Shown here in pieces: positions 55,058-64,000 of a stretch of 64,000 bases of DNA (its first letter is position 1; each line of letters opens with the position of its first letter). This DNA is from Terriglobia bacterium. GTDB taxonomy: Bacteria > Acidobacteriota > Terriglobia > Bryobacterales > Bryobacteraceae. The translations under genes were made by a program, and so were the position numbers. The stretch lies in NCBI GenBank assembly GCA_025350105.1, contig JANXYJ010000037.1, positions 1-64,000 on the forward strand. Direction: 5' to 3'. Below the pieces are notes generated by a model. That model was not told the DNA's origin. It was given only the letters and a program-made list of their open reading frames with translations, and did not search any database.

Positions 55058-56182
55058 ATGCGGAAGTTTTTGAATGAAACCGGTCATTTGGGTGCGGCAG
55101 TGGGCCTGCTGGCGGGCATGCTTTTGATGCCAGCCCCAGCGGCGAGGGCGGCTGAAGTCACACCCGGCGGCGTCGCTGAAATCCCTTTTGACGGCGACGT
55201 GAATTTTTTGCAGTTGCCCAAGGACATGTATCTGGGCGAGCCCTCCGGTGTGGCCGTCAATAGCAAGAAACACATTTTCGTGTTCAATCGAGGCAACACC
55301 ACCGGCCCAGCCTACGGAGCCACCGCCGCCCAGTTGCTGGAGTTTGGTCCCGACGGCAAATACATCCGCGAAATCGGCAAGAACCTGTATGCATGGTCCT
55401 ATGCGCATGACGTCCGCGTGGATAAAGATGACAACATCTGGGCCATCGATAAGGGCTCCGATATGATCATCAAGTTCAATCCCGAAGGCCGCGTGATGAT
55501 GGTGTTCGGACGCAAGAAAGAAGCCTCTGATGAAGCCGGTCCGTGGACCCGCGTATCGCCGCCGCGCCCCGCGGTGGACGGCCAATTCCGCCAACCGACC
55601 GACGTCACTTGGGATCCGCAGGGCAACATCTTTATCAGTGACGGTTACATCAATTCGCGGGTGGCCAAATACGACAAGAACGGCGATTGGGTGAAGCAGT
55701 TTGGCAGTTACGGCAAAGGCGTGGGTGAGCTTGATACGCCGCACGGCATTGCCGCGGACGCACAAGGCAACATTTATGTGGCCGACCGCGCCAACAAACG
55801 CATTCAGGTTTTCGATGGCGATGGCAAAGTGCTGCGCGAAATCCATATGGATGCGCCGGTGCCCGCCGACTCACGCCCTTGGATGGGTGCGATGCCGACG
55901 GCCAGTTCACCGGGCAATTTTCAGCCGGGCTCCCCGTGGACGGTGTGCATTACGCCGGGTCCCACGCAGTATCTTTATACGTCCGACGCCTTCCCTGGCC
56001 GCATTTATAAGATGACCCTGGACGGCAAATTGCTGGGCATTTTGGGCAAAACCGGCCGTCAACCGAAACAATTCGGCTGGATTCACGAAATGGCGTGCCC
56101 TTCGGAAAATGAATTGTACGTGGCCGAGATCTTGAACTGGCGCGTACAGAAACTGACTCTTCATCCGGCCAAAGCGAAGTAA
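55058..56182 (+). CDS. NHL-repeat beta-propeller secreted protein (peptidyl-alpha-hydroxyglycine lyase-like)
   Basis: Repeated DPQGNIFISDGYINSRVAKYDKNGDWVKQFGSYG and DAQGNIYVADRANKRIQVFD units. Start refined from 54809. Confidence 0.88.
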   Translation: MRKFLNETGHLGAAVGLLAGMLLMPAPAARAAEVTPGGVAEIPFDGDVNFLQLPKDMYLGEPSGVAVNSKKHIFVFNRGNTTGPAYGATAAQLLEFGPDGKYIREIGKNLYAWSYAHDVRVDKDDNIWAIDKGSDMIIKFNPEGRVMMVFGRKKEASDEAGPWTRVSPPRPAVDGQFRQPTDVTWDPQGNIFISDGYINSRVAKYDKNGDWVKQFGSYGKGVGELDTPHGIAADAQGNIYVADRANKRIQVFDGDGKVLREIHMDAPVPADSRPWMGAMPTASSPGNFQPGSPWTVCITPGPTQYLYTSDAFPGRIYKMTLDGKLLGILGKTGRQPKQFGWIHEMACPSENELYVAEILNWRVQKLTLHPAKAK

Positions 56183-56449
56183 ATTCGTCATTTGTGAAAG
56201 TTGGAGCCGTCAGCCACAGCATGTGTCTCGAGTGTTATCGGAAGCGGTGGCCTCATGGCAAGGCTTGGGCGCGTCAGATCGCGCCCCGGTTTCGCCAATG
56301 GGAGATTTGTTGCTTCTGTCTGGTGAGGCACAAAAGCGGCATTCATATTCCGAGGGCGCAGAACAACCGGGAGTTAAAATGCACCGCGGCTTCGAAGCAT
56401 TTGGAGTGGCCGCTTTCTGTTGGCGTTCGAGCTAAGGATCAAGATTGAG

Positions 56450-57148
56450 ATGAGCTTTCCCGGTTTTCCCAAAGAGGGCATTGCCTTCTTGCGCAGCCTC
56501 GCACGGAACAACGAACGCGAGTGGTTTCAGCCGCGCAAGGAAATTTTTGACTCGAAGGTAAAAGCTCCGATGATCGAATTAGTGGACGCCTTGAACGTCC
56601 ACCTTCGGGAATTTGCGCCCAGGCATATGGCCGAGCCGGCCAAGGCCATATACCGCATTTATCGTGACACGCGATTCAGCGCGGACAAGACTCCGTACAA
56701 GACACATATTGGTGCGATTTTCCAGCGTAAAGGAGCGGGCGAGACCAAACACGTTTCGGCTGGTTACTACCTTGCGATTTCGCCAAAGGGAGTTGAGATC
56801 GCCGGCGGCATGTACGCGCCGGGTCCACCGGAGTTGATCGCGGTGCGCAGTTGGATCGCGGATAATCATCAGCAATTTAGCAAGGCGATCCAGGGACCCA
56901 GGAAGCTATTAGGCGAATTGAAGGGCGAGTCTCTGCAGCGCGTGCCCAAAGGTTTCGCGGCCGATCATCCCGCGGCGGATTTGTTGAAGATGAAGCAGTG
57001 GTATTTCTTCGAAACCTTGGACGTGGCGCTGGCTACCACGCCGAAGCTTTTGCCCGAGGTGGTCAAACGTTTTCAGGCCATGCAGCCGGTGCTGGATCTG
57101 TTAAACGCGCCGCTGGCGAAGGCCGCGAAGGCGAAGCAGTTTGTCTAG
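56450..57148 (+). CDS. DUF2461/TIGR02453 family protein
   Basis: FLRSLARNNEREWFQPRKEIFDSKVKAPM...RIYRDTRFSADKTPYKTHIGAIF...GYYLAISPKGVEIAGGMY. Confidence 0.92.
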   Translation: MSFPGFPKEGIAFLRSLARNNEREWFQPRKEIFDSKVKAPMIELVDALNVHLREFAPRHMAEPAKAIYRIYRDTRFSADKTPYKTHIGAIFQRKGAGETKHVSAGYYLAISPKGVEIAGGMYAPGPPELIAVRSWIADNHQQFSKAIQGPRKLLGELKGESLQRVPKGFAADHPAADLLKMKQWYFFETLDVALATTPKLLPEVVKRFQAMQPVLDLLNAPLAKAAKAKQFV

Positions 57149-57318
57149 CTGGCGCTCCCTTACGTTCGCGGCTTGCTGCTGGAAGAGTGGGTTGGTTCCA
57201 CCTCCGCATAGAACAGTTCAGTGCCTCATCTGATATGCTCAAAAGTTGGGCGCGCAGGAGCCTTGGCGCAAGGGTGAAACCGCGCCGGATATCATCTTAC
57301 AGAAGACAGAGGTCGTAA

Positions 57319-58065
57319 ATGTCGGGTCACTCCAAATGGGCGACGATTAAGCACAAGAAGGCCGCCACGGACGCGAAGCGCGGGAAGCAGTTCACCAAGA
57401 TTATCAAAGAAATAATGATTGCCGCGCGCAGCGGCGGCGATGTGGATAGCAACCCTCGTCTGCGCACGGCGGTAACGGAAGCCAAGTCTGTCAGCATGCC
57501 GTCCGATAACATCAAGCGCGCCATCATGCGCGGTACCGGCGAGCTCGAAGGCGGCCAGATTGACGAAATCATGTACGAGGGTTACGGTCCCGGAGGCGCC
57601 GCCGTCCTGGTGGACGCGGCCACCGATAATCGCAATCGCACGGTGAGCGAAGTTCGCCACGCGTTTACGAAATTTGGCGGCAACATGGGCGAACAGGGTA
57701 GCGTTGGCTGGATGTTCGAACGCAAGAGCCAGATCATCATCGATGCTGAAAAAGCGCCGAAGGAAGACGAACTGATGACGCTTGTGCTGGACGCCGGCGC
57801 CGAGGATTTGCGCCAGGAGGGCAGCAACTGGGAAGTGATTTCTGCTCCTGAAGCGCACGTGACGGTTTTGGAAACCATTCAGAAGGCCAAGATTCCCACG
57901 GAATCCGCCGGCATTGCGATGATTCCCAAAAACTTGATGAAGTTGGAAGGCAAGAACGCTAGCGGCATGCTGCGGCTGGTGGAATTGCTGGAAGAACACG
58001 ACGATGTGCAGAACGTTTACTCCAACTTCGATATCGATGAGAAGGATTTGGCGTCGCTCGAATAA
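57319..58065 (+). CDS. YebC/PmpR-family transcriptional regulator
   Basis: MSGHSKWATIKHKKAATDAKRGKQFTKIIKEIMIAARSGGDVDSNPRLR. Confidence 0.98.
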   Translation: MSGHSKWATIKHKKAATDAKRGKQFTKIIKEIMIAARSGGDVDSNPRLRTAVTEAKSVSMPSDNIKRAIMRGTGELEGGQIDEIMYEGYGPGGAAVLVDAATDNRNRTVSEVRHAFTKFGGNMGEQGSVGWMFERKSQIIIDAEKAPKEDELMTLVLDAGAEDLRQEGSNWEVISAPEAHVTVLETIQKAKIPTESAGIAMIPKNLMKLEGKNASGMLRLVELLEEHDDVQNVYSNFDIDEKDLASLE

Positions 58066-58099
58066 ACGGTGCATTTTGCCTGGTGGGTAAGAGGTTGCT

Positions 58100-58588
58100 A
58101 TGCGTGTGCTGGGCATCGATTGCGGATCGGAACGGACCGGCTGGGGCGTGATCGAAAGCGATGGCCGCCGGCATAGCGTTTGCGCGCATGGACTGATTTC
58201 GCTTTCCGCTCGCACCCCCTTTGAGCAGCGTCTGGCTACGATCAGCGCCGAAGTGAAGCGCGTGTTGGCCGAGCACCTGCCGGAAGCCGCGGCGGTGGAG
58301 GAAGTGTTCTATTCGCAAAACGTGAAGACGGCGTTGAAGCTGGCGCACGTGCGCGGCGTAGTGCTGGCCGCGATTGCAGAAGCGCGGATTCCGCTGGGCG
58401 AACACTCGCCGCTCTCGGTAAAATCGAATGTAGTCGGCTACGGCCGCGCGGAGAAGAGCCAGGTGCAATTGATGGTACGGACATTAACGGGCGAAACCAT
58501 CGAATCTGAAGATTCGGCCGACGCGTTGGCGGTGGCGATTTGCCATGCCGTGATGGCAGCGACGGCGCTGCGGAGAATCGCACGATGA
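58100..58588 (+). CDS. ruvC: Crossover junction endodeoxyribonuclease RuvC
   Basis: [19 protein letters not shown]...[27 protein letters not shown]...[13 protein letters not shown]. Confidence 0.97.
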   Translation: MRVLGIDCGSERTGWGVIESDGRRHSVCAHGLISLSARTPFEQRLATISAEVKRVLAEHLPEAAAVEEVFYSQNVKTALKLAHVRGVVLAAIAEARIPLGEHSPLSVKSNVVGYGRAEKSQVQLMVRTLTGETIESEDSADALAVAICHAVMAATALRRIAR

Positions 58589-59211
58589 GAACCCTGCTGC
58601 CGGTTCTGGTCTCGATCGCGGCGTTTGCGGCGGATGTACCCACAAATTCCCAGAAAGTCACATTCTCGAAGTCCTTCCCCGGCTCCGCACCGGCGTTCTT
58701 CTCGGTGACCGTGGACCGCACCGGCGCGGCGACTTATAACGAATCCGAAGACCCCGACAACGTCGAAAAACTTAAACTGGAGCCAGCGCTGGTCAATCGC
58801 ATTTTCGATTTGGCGGAGAAGCTGGATCACTTCAAAAATCCGCTAGAATCAGGCCTCAAAGTGGCTAATATGGGCATGAAGACGGTGCGCTGGGAAAACG
58901 GAGATCAAAAACAGGAAACCAAATTTAACTACTCCACTAGTGAGGACGCGAAAGCGCTGACCGATGTTTTTGAGCGCATTGCGGAAAGCACGCGGATGCT
59001 GGTGGATCTGAATCGCGTGATCCGTCATGACCGGCTGGGTGTGAACGATGCAATTCTGCGCATTGCCATCGCCTGGGATGCCAAGCGTCTGGTGGCCACG
59101 CCGCAGTATCTGCCGGTGCTCGATCAAGTGGCGGCGAACGAAGCGTTCGTCCATATGGCTCGCGAACGGGCGGCGAGGATTGCCGAAGCCATTCGGGCGA
59201 TGCAACCATAG
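58585..59211 (+). CDS. Secreted hypothetical protein
   Basis: Signal peptide [20 protein letters not shown]; overlaps the ruvC stop (ATGA). Confidence 0.75.
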   Translation: MRTLLPVLVSIAAFAADVPTNSQKVTFSKSFPGSAPAFFSVTVDRTGAATYNESEDPDNVEKLKLEPALVNRIFDLAEKLDHFKNPLESGLKVANMGMKTVRWENGDQKQETKFNYSTSEDAKALTDVFERIAESTRMLVDLNRVIRHDRLGVNDAILRIAIAWDAKRLVATPQYLPVLDQVAANEAFVHMARERAARIAEAIRAMQP

Positions 59212-59218
59212 ACTTGCC

Positions 59219-60487
59219 ATGAAGACCTGCTGCATTCTCGTTCTCGCATTTTCGCTAGGCCTGCGGGCACAAGAGACGGCTGCGGCTTCCGCTGCTTCCG
59301 ACGCCGAAAAGCGTGAACTGGCGGTGGCGATTCAGGAAGCAAATACCAGCGCCATGGATACCATTGCCGCGCTGGAAACTCACCTGGCCAAGCACCCGGC
59401 CACGCCTTTGCGTTTGGATATCTACAAATATTTAGCCAAAGCCTCGATCGAAGCGAAAGACGATGCGCGCACGGTCCGCTATGGGGTTCCGGTTAACGAT
59501 ATCGATGGTCCGATGGATATCAATCTTTTGGATCGCACGGCGGGGGCGCTGTTGCGCACCGGGGGCAAGGAAAACGCAGGCAAAGCCCTGGCCTACGCCA
59601 AGCGTATTGAAGACTATGTGATTCGCGTTCCGGTGCCCTCCGGCGGGCCTGATGCCGCAAAGAATCAGGAAGATCATGATCGCATTGTGGGGCGCACGCT
59701 GCTGTATCAAGCGCGCGCGCAAAATATTTTAGGTGACTTCGACGATGCTCGCAGAAAAGCGGCGCTGGCTTTTCTGGCCTATCCGGACACGCAATCTTCG
59801 CGGGAGCAATCCGATGCCTGGGAACATATGGGCCGCCATCAGGAAGCGATCGAGCGCTTGGCCGATGCTTTTGCGATTCCCGATCCTCGGGCAACGGTGA
59901 ACGACCGTGCGGCGGATCGCAAGCGACTGGGCGAGTTGTACAAAAAATTGCACGGAGATGAAAAAGGTTTAGGCGATGAGATTTTGGCGGCGTATGACCG
60001 GACCTCGGTGGCCGTCGAAAAAGAACTCAGCCAGTTGCGGGCACTGGATCCGAATATGGGTGTGACCGATCCGATGAAGTTTACGCTGGAGGCCTTGGGC
60101 GGCGGCAAACTGAACCTGGCCGCGTTGCGCGGGAAAGTGGTGATCTTCGATTTCTGGGCCACCTGGTGCGCGCCGTGTATCGCGCAGCACCCGCTTTACG
60201 AAGAAGTGAAGAAACGTTTTAGAGACCGCGACGACGTGTTGTTCTTGTCCGTGGATACCGACGAAGATCATGCGCCGGTGGATCATTTTTTGGCGGATCA
60301 CAAATGGACCGGCACGGTCTACTTCGATAGCGGCATGGTGAATTTGATGGCGATCAACTCCATTCCATCGACGATGATTGCCGACAAAACGGGACGCATG
60401 GTCAGCCGGATGGATGGCTATCTGGAAGATCGTTTTGTAGATCAGCTGACGGCGCGCATCAAAGCGGCGCTCGGCGTAATTCAATAA
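59219..60487 (+). CDS. TlpA/ResA-like thioredoxin-domain secreted protein
   Basis: Signal peptide; LRGKVVIFDFWATWCAPCIAQHPLYEEV. Start refined from 59048. Confidence 0.92.
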   Translation: MKTCCILVLAFSLGLRAQETAAASAASDAEKRELAVAIQEANTSAMDTIAALETHLAKHPATPLRLDIYKYLAKASIEAKDDARTVRYGVPVNDIDGPMDINLLDRTAGALLRTGGKENAGKALAYAKRIEDYVIRVPVPSGGPDAAKNQEDHDRIVGRTLLYQARAQNILGDFDDARRKAALAFLAYPDTQSSREQSDAWEHMGRHQEAIERLADAFAIPDPRATVNDRAADRKRLGELYKKLHGDEKGLGDEILAAYDRTSVAVEKELSQLRALDPNMGVTDPMKFTLEALGGGKLNLAALRGKVVIFDFWATWCAPCIAQHPLYEEVKKRFRDRDDVLFLSVDTDEDHAPVDHFLADHKWTGTVYFDSGMVNLMAINSIPSTMIADKTGRMVSRMDGYLEDRFVDQLTARIKAALGVIQ

Positions 60488-60494
60488 ATAACCT

Positions 60495-61667
60495 ATGATG
60501 TTCAACCGGGTGATCTGGATCGTTCTCGATAGTGTGGGCATTGGCGAAATGCCCGACGCTGATAAATACGGTGACTGCGGTAGCGATACGCTGGGTAACA
60601 TTGCGCGTCAGCGGCGCTTGCATCTGCCGAATCTTTCGCGCCTCGGCTTGGCCAACATCAAGCCCATCACCGGATTGGCGCCGGTGTCTGAACCGGTGGG
60701 CGCTTACGGGCGTTGCGCGCTGGCATCACCAGGCAAAGATACTACCACGGGCCATTGGGAGATGGCGGGCATTCATTTGGAAAAACCGCTGCCCTTGTTT
60801 CCGCAGGGCTTTCCGCCGGAAATCATGCAGCCATTTGAGGCCAGCATCGGACGTTCGACGTTAGGCAACAAAGCTGCGTCGGGCACCGAGATCATCGACG
60901 AATTGGGCGAAGAGCACATGCGAACGGGCTCGCCTATTGTGTACACCTCGGCTGACAGTGTCTTTCAGATCGCTGCGCACGAGGAAATCATTCCTCTGTT
61001 TGAGTTGTACAAGATGTGCGAGACTGCGCGGGCGTTGCTCACCGGGCCGTACGAAGTGGGCCGCGTGATTGCACGGCCATTTGAAGGCGCGCCGGGTTCG
61101 TTTAAGCGCACCTCGAATCGTCATGATTACGCGACGGCGCCGCCCAAGGGAATGCTGCTGGATCAATTGCGCAGTAAGGGCGTGGAGATTTCCAGCGTTG
61201 GCAAAATCTTCGACGTGTTTTTGGGGCGGGGCATTGGCGATCACGAAAAGACCAAGACCAACGCCGACGGCATGGCCAAGACGCTAACCATGATGCAGCA
61301 ACAGGACGGTGGCTTGATCTTCGTCAATCTGGTTGACTTCGATATGCTTTACGGCCATCGTAACGATGTCGAGGGCTATGCGCGTGCGCTGGAAGAAGTG
61401 GACGCATGGCTGCCGACGCTGGAAGCGAAGCTTGCGCCGGGCGATTTGGCGATTCTTACCGCGGATCACGGATGCGATCCCACGACTCCTTCGACCGACC
61501 ATAGCCGCGAGTATGTGCCGGTGTTGGCGTTTGGCAATTACGCGAAACGCGCGGTGAATTTAGGCACGCGGGCCAGCTTGTCCGACATCGGTCAAACAGT
61601 GGCCGAAAACTTCGGCACGCACATCAGCAAAGGCAGCAGTTTTCTGGGCGAAATTACGGTCCCGTGA
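60495..61667 (+). CDS. deoB: Phosphopentomutase
   Basis: [33 protein letters not shown]...[14 protein letters not shown]...[24 protein letters not shown]. Confidence 0.97.
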   Translation: MMFNRVIWIVLDSVGIGEMPDADKYGDCGSDTLGNIARQRRLHLPNLSRLGLANIKPITGLAPVSEPVGAYGRCALASPGKDTTTGHWEMAGIHLEKPLPLFPQGFPPEIMQPFEASIGRSTLGNKAASGTEIIDELGEEHMRTGSPIVYTSADSVFQIAAHEEIIPLFELYKMCETARALLTGPYEVGRVIARPFEGAPGSFKRTSNRHDYATAPPKGMLLDQLRSKGVEISSVGKIFDVFLGRGIGDHEKTKTNADGMAKTLTMMQQQDGGLIFVNLVDFDMLYGHRNDVEGYARALEEVDAWLPTLEAKLAPGDLAILTADHGCDPTTPSTDHSREYVPVLAFGNYAKRAVNLGTRASLSDIGQTVAENFGTHISKGSSFLGEITVP

Positions 61668-62670
61668 TCACCTTGGTGGGCGCAGGGGCCGCCGTGGCTT
61701 GTGGTGGTGCCACGGCTTTTGGTGAAGTTGGCGCAGTACCACAACTCCCCGTACACACGGTCTGCGAAACGACCACCGGCGCGCCCAAACGATTTGGGTC
61801 CGACGGCGAAACCTGCCTTACGCTGGTGGTTTCGGTCACGCTGCCATCCGCGCCTTTTTTGCGCACAGTGGTCTCCTGTTGCAATAGGGAATTAGCCGCG
61901 TTATCGCTGGAGGAACGGGTGGGCTGCTTGCCGTAGACCGTGACGTCCTGCACCTCGCTGCCATCGGCGGCCTTGGATGTGGTGATTACCTTCTGGCTCT
62001 CCAGCGCCAGCCGTCCGGTGATGTCGGGCTCGAAATGCGCGACTTGCGAAGTGGTTTTGTCGCCGGTCTTGTTTTCGTCCACCGTATTATGCGCGGCCTG
62101 ATAAAATTGGCCGCTGCTGTTCAGGCGGAAAACTTGTTCGTCCTGGTGGCTGCTGGCGTCTTTGGTGATGTCACCGGTGGTGACAACCGAGCGTTTCTCC
62201 ACTGGCTGTAGCCGTCCGTCCGCCGCCGCACGGGAAATCACCTCGTCTGTCGTATTGGTGTTGCCTTGCTTTTTGGTTTCAACGACACTTTTCTGGCTCA
62301 GTTGCATGTTGCCATTGGGATCGCCGCGATAGAGTGTGGAGTTGACCACCGAACTGCCATCCGGCCGCTTCTGTTCGTCGGTCACCGTGCGTTCGGTCAC
62401 CACCACCTGGCCACTGGTGCCGTAACGCTTTACGATGGTCTCCACTACCTTGCCATCCGGTCCTTCGCTGATGACGCGCGACTCGCTTTTCTCCAAAGGC
62501 ACGTCCCGCCCATCAGGACCCTTGGTCATCAGCGTACGGTTGCCATTGGCGTCCAATGCCGTGGAGGAATTGGCGGTGCGGTTCCCGTTAATGTCGGTTC
62601 GATATTCGGTTGATCTCGACTGTGCCAAAACCATTTCAGCGGAGAGGACTGCGAAAAGCCAAAGTTTCAC
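61654..62670 (-). CDS. Secreted repeat-rich hypothetical protein (DxNGNRT-like strands)
   Basis: Signal peptide [17 protein letters not shown], then Thr/Val-rich degenerate repeats. Confidence 0.75.
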   Translation of the reverse strand: MKLWLFAVLSAEMVLAQSRSTEYRTDINGNRTANSSTALDANGNRTLMTKGPDGRDVPLEKSESRVISEGPDGKVVETIVKRYGTSGQVVVTERTVTDEQKRPDGSSVVNSTLYRGDPNGNMQLSQKSVVETKKQGNTNTTDEVISRAAADGRLQPVEKRSVVTTGDITKDASSHQDEQVFRLNSSGQFYQAAHNTVDENKTGDKTTSQVAHFEPDITGRLALESQKVITTSKAADGSEVQDVTVYGKQPTRSSSDNAANSLLQQETTVRKKGADGSVTETTSVRQVSPSDPNRLGAPVVVSQTVCTGSCGTAPTSPKAVAPPQATAAPAPTKVITGP

Positions 62671-62741
62671 GTCTCCAGGCTAAGGCGGAGGAGCCGGGAA
62701 TGCAATCGGGCGAAGGCCTTAGAAGAAGCTTCTTGAAGAAT

Positions 62742-63134
62742 CTAAAACGGCAGCCGGTGAGCCCGGTGCAGCACCCAAACGGCAATCCCGGCGCAAAGGG
62801 TGAATCCGCCGAAGATGGTCACCCAGACCAGTGCAAGATTGGGGAGCTCTCCGCCCACTGCGGGTTTCAGGGTGCGGCTGGGGAGCATACGTTGGTTCGC
62901 TCGAATGAAGCGCGCATCGCAGGTGAGGCAGCGCTGAATCTCGCTGCCCATGATGAACGCAAAGCTTTCGCGTCCGCCGCGCGCGTTGGCGCGAACCAAC
63001 ATCGATTTCTTATTGAGCCCCCGGCATGTCGGACAAAAGCCTTCGGGCCGCGATGGAGCTCGACTCGATTCGAATGAAGTGGCCGTAGTCGGGTTCACGC
63101 TAGAAATATCGGCGCGCGAAGTGAGTACCTCCAT
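62742..63134 (-). CDS. Hypothetical zinc-ribbon-like protein with C-terminal TM helix
   Basis: CPTC...CLTC pairs; LALVWVTIFGGFTLCAGIAVWVL. Confidence 0.6.
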   Translation of the reverse strand: MEVLTSRADISSVNPTTATSFESSRAPSRPEGFCPTCRGLNKKSMLVRANARGGRESFAFIMGSEIQRCLTCDARFIRANQRMLPSRTLKPAVGGELPNLALVWVTIFGGFTLCAGIAVWVLHRAHRLPF

Positions 63135-63254
63135 AGAACTTGACGGTGGCAGCGTACCGTTTTGTGTTCGTTAAAACTAAGGTTGGTCAAACTAAGGCCC
63201 AGCGCATCTAAATGGGGCCCACGGTGGTGCAGACCTCCACTAGAATAGATACAG

Positions 63255-64000
63255 GTGAAAACTTTCTACATCGAAACCTTCGGTTGCCAGATGAACGCGC
63301 ATGACTCCGAAAAGGTCATCGGGACGCTGCTAAGCGAAGGCTATCAGCAGGTGCCCACGCCGGCAGAAGCGGAGCTGGTGTTCTACAACACCTGCAGCAT
63401 CCGCGATAAAGCCGAGCAGAAAGTGTTTCACCGCCTGGACACATTTAAGAAAGAAAATAAGGGCAAGACCTTCGCCGTGCTGGGCTGCGTGGCGCAACAA
63501 GAGGGTGAAAAGATCTTCGAGAAAGCCCCGCATGTGAGCATGGTTTGCGGCTCCGCCAGCTACAATCAGTTGCCGCAAATGCTGGTTCAATTGGAATCCG
63601 GCAACAAGCGCGTGACCGGCCTTAGCCTGGAAACCGATCTGACGTTTGAGACGCCGCTTACCCGCCGCGACAATCCGTATCGCGCTTATCTCACCATCAT
63701 TGAGGGCTGCGACAAATCTTGTGCCTATTGTGTGGTCCCGTTCACCCGTGGGCCGGAGCGCAGCCGCACCAGCCAATCCGTCACCAAAGAAGCGCGCGAG
63801 CTGGCGCAAATGGGCTACAGCGAAATTCAACTGCTGGGCCAAACGGTGAATAGTTACGTCGATCCTTCGCCAGCGGGTTGGGACTTCGCTACACTGCTGG
63901 ATCAAGTAGGCCGCATTCCCGGTATTCGCCGCGTGCGTTTCATGACCTCGCACCCGCGGGACTTCACGCAAGCGATTGTGGACAAGATCGACGCCAATCC
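63255..64000 (+). CDS. miaB: tRNA-2-methylthio-N6-dimethylallyladenosine synthase (partial, runs off window)
   Basis: GTG start; MKTFYIETFGCQMNAHDSEKVIGTLL...NTCSIRDKAEQKV...IIEGCDKSCAYCVVPFTRGPERSR. Confidence 0.96.
   Translation, partial: MKTFYIETFGCQMNAHDSEKVIGTLLSEGYQQVPTPAEAELVFYNTCSIRDKAEQKVFHRLDTFKKENKGKTFAVLGCVAQQEGEKIFEKAPHVSMVCGSASYNQLPQMLVQLESGNKRVTGLSLETDLTFETPLTRRDNPYRAYLTIIEGCDKSCAYCVVPFTRGPERSRTSQSVTKEARELAQMGYSEIQLLGQTVNSYVDPSPAGWDFATLLDQVGRIPGIRRVRFMTSHPRDFTQAIVDKIDAN

Noticed and set aside
57292-58215. 307-aa minus-strand ORF
   Set aside because: Antisense to yebC and ruvC, which are unmistakable.

Overview
The window reads as a chromosomal segment from an Acidobacteriota-like genome, probably Solibacterales/Bryobacterales. 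That placement is inferred from gene content: an acidobacterial-type VWFA protein, PHM-like c-type cytochromes, PQQ dehydrogenases and a large PIG-L protein. I ran no taxonomic search. The backbone is mostly housekeeping genes: ybgC-like thioesterase, pgk, rnhA, mobA, gyrA, larE-like, nuoI, yebC, ruvC, deoB and a 5' part of miaB. Around these sit secreted or energy-metabolism genes (PQQ, cytochrome/PHM, MBL-fold, amidohydrolase, GH88), one tRNA-Ser(GCU), two-component genes and three toxin-antitoxin-type pairs (MazEF-, VapBC- and HigBA-like). I saw no prophage, CRISPR array, rRNA operon or obvious biosynthetic cluster. The items most worth following up are: (1) a translationally coupled pair at 8.8-9.7 kb, a small unknown protein plus a RelA/SpoT-like nucleotidyltransferase with a degenerate G-loop, which could be an uncharacterised toxSAS-like or signalling module; (2) a tail-anchored proline-rich protein with seven copies of a GEFTRMF-type motif; (3) recurrent short tandem duplications that include gene stop codons; (4) a gene graveyard beside tRNA-Ser; (5) a dispersed intergenic repeat family, two copies of which form nearly identical hairpins upstream of two unrelated toxin-antitoxin operons; (6) a degenerate histidine kinase, and a second kinase with a 15-bp repeat insertion inside its ATPase domain; (7) two unlisted small ORFs (42 aa and 56 aa). 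All homology calls come from recognising motifs by eye, without database searches.
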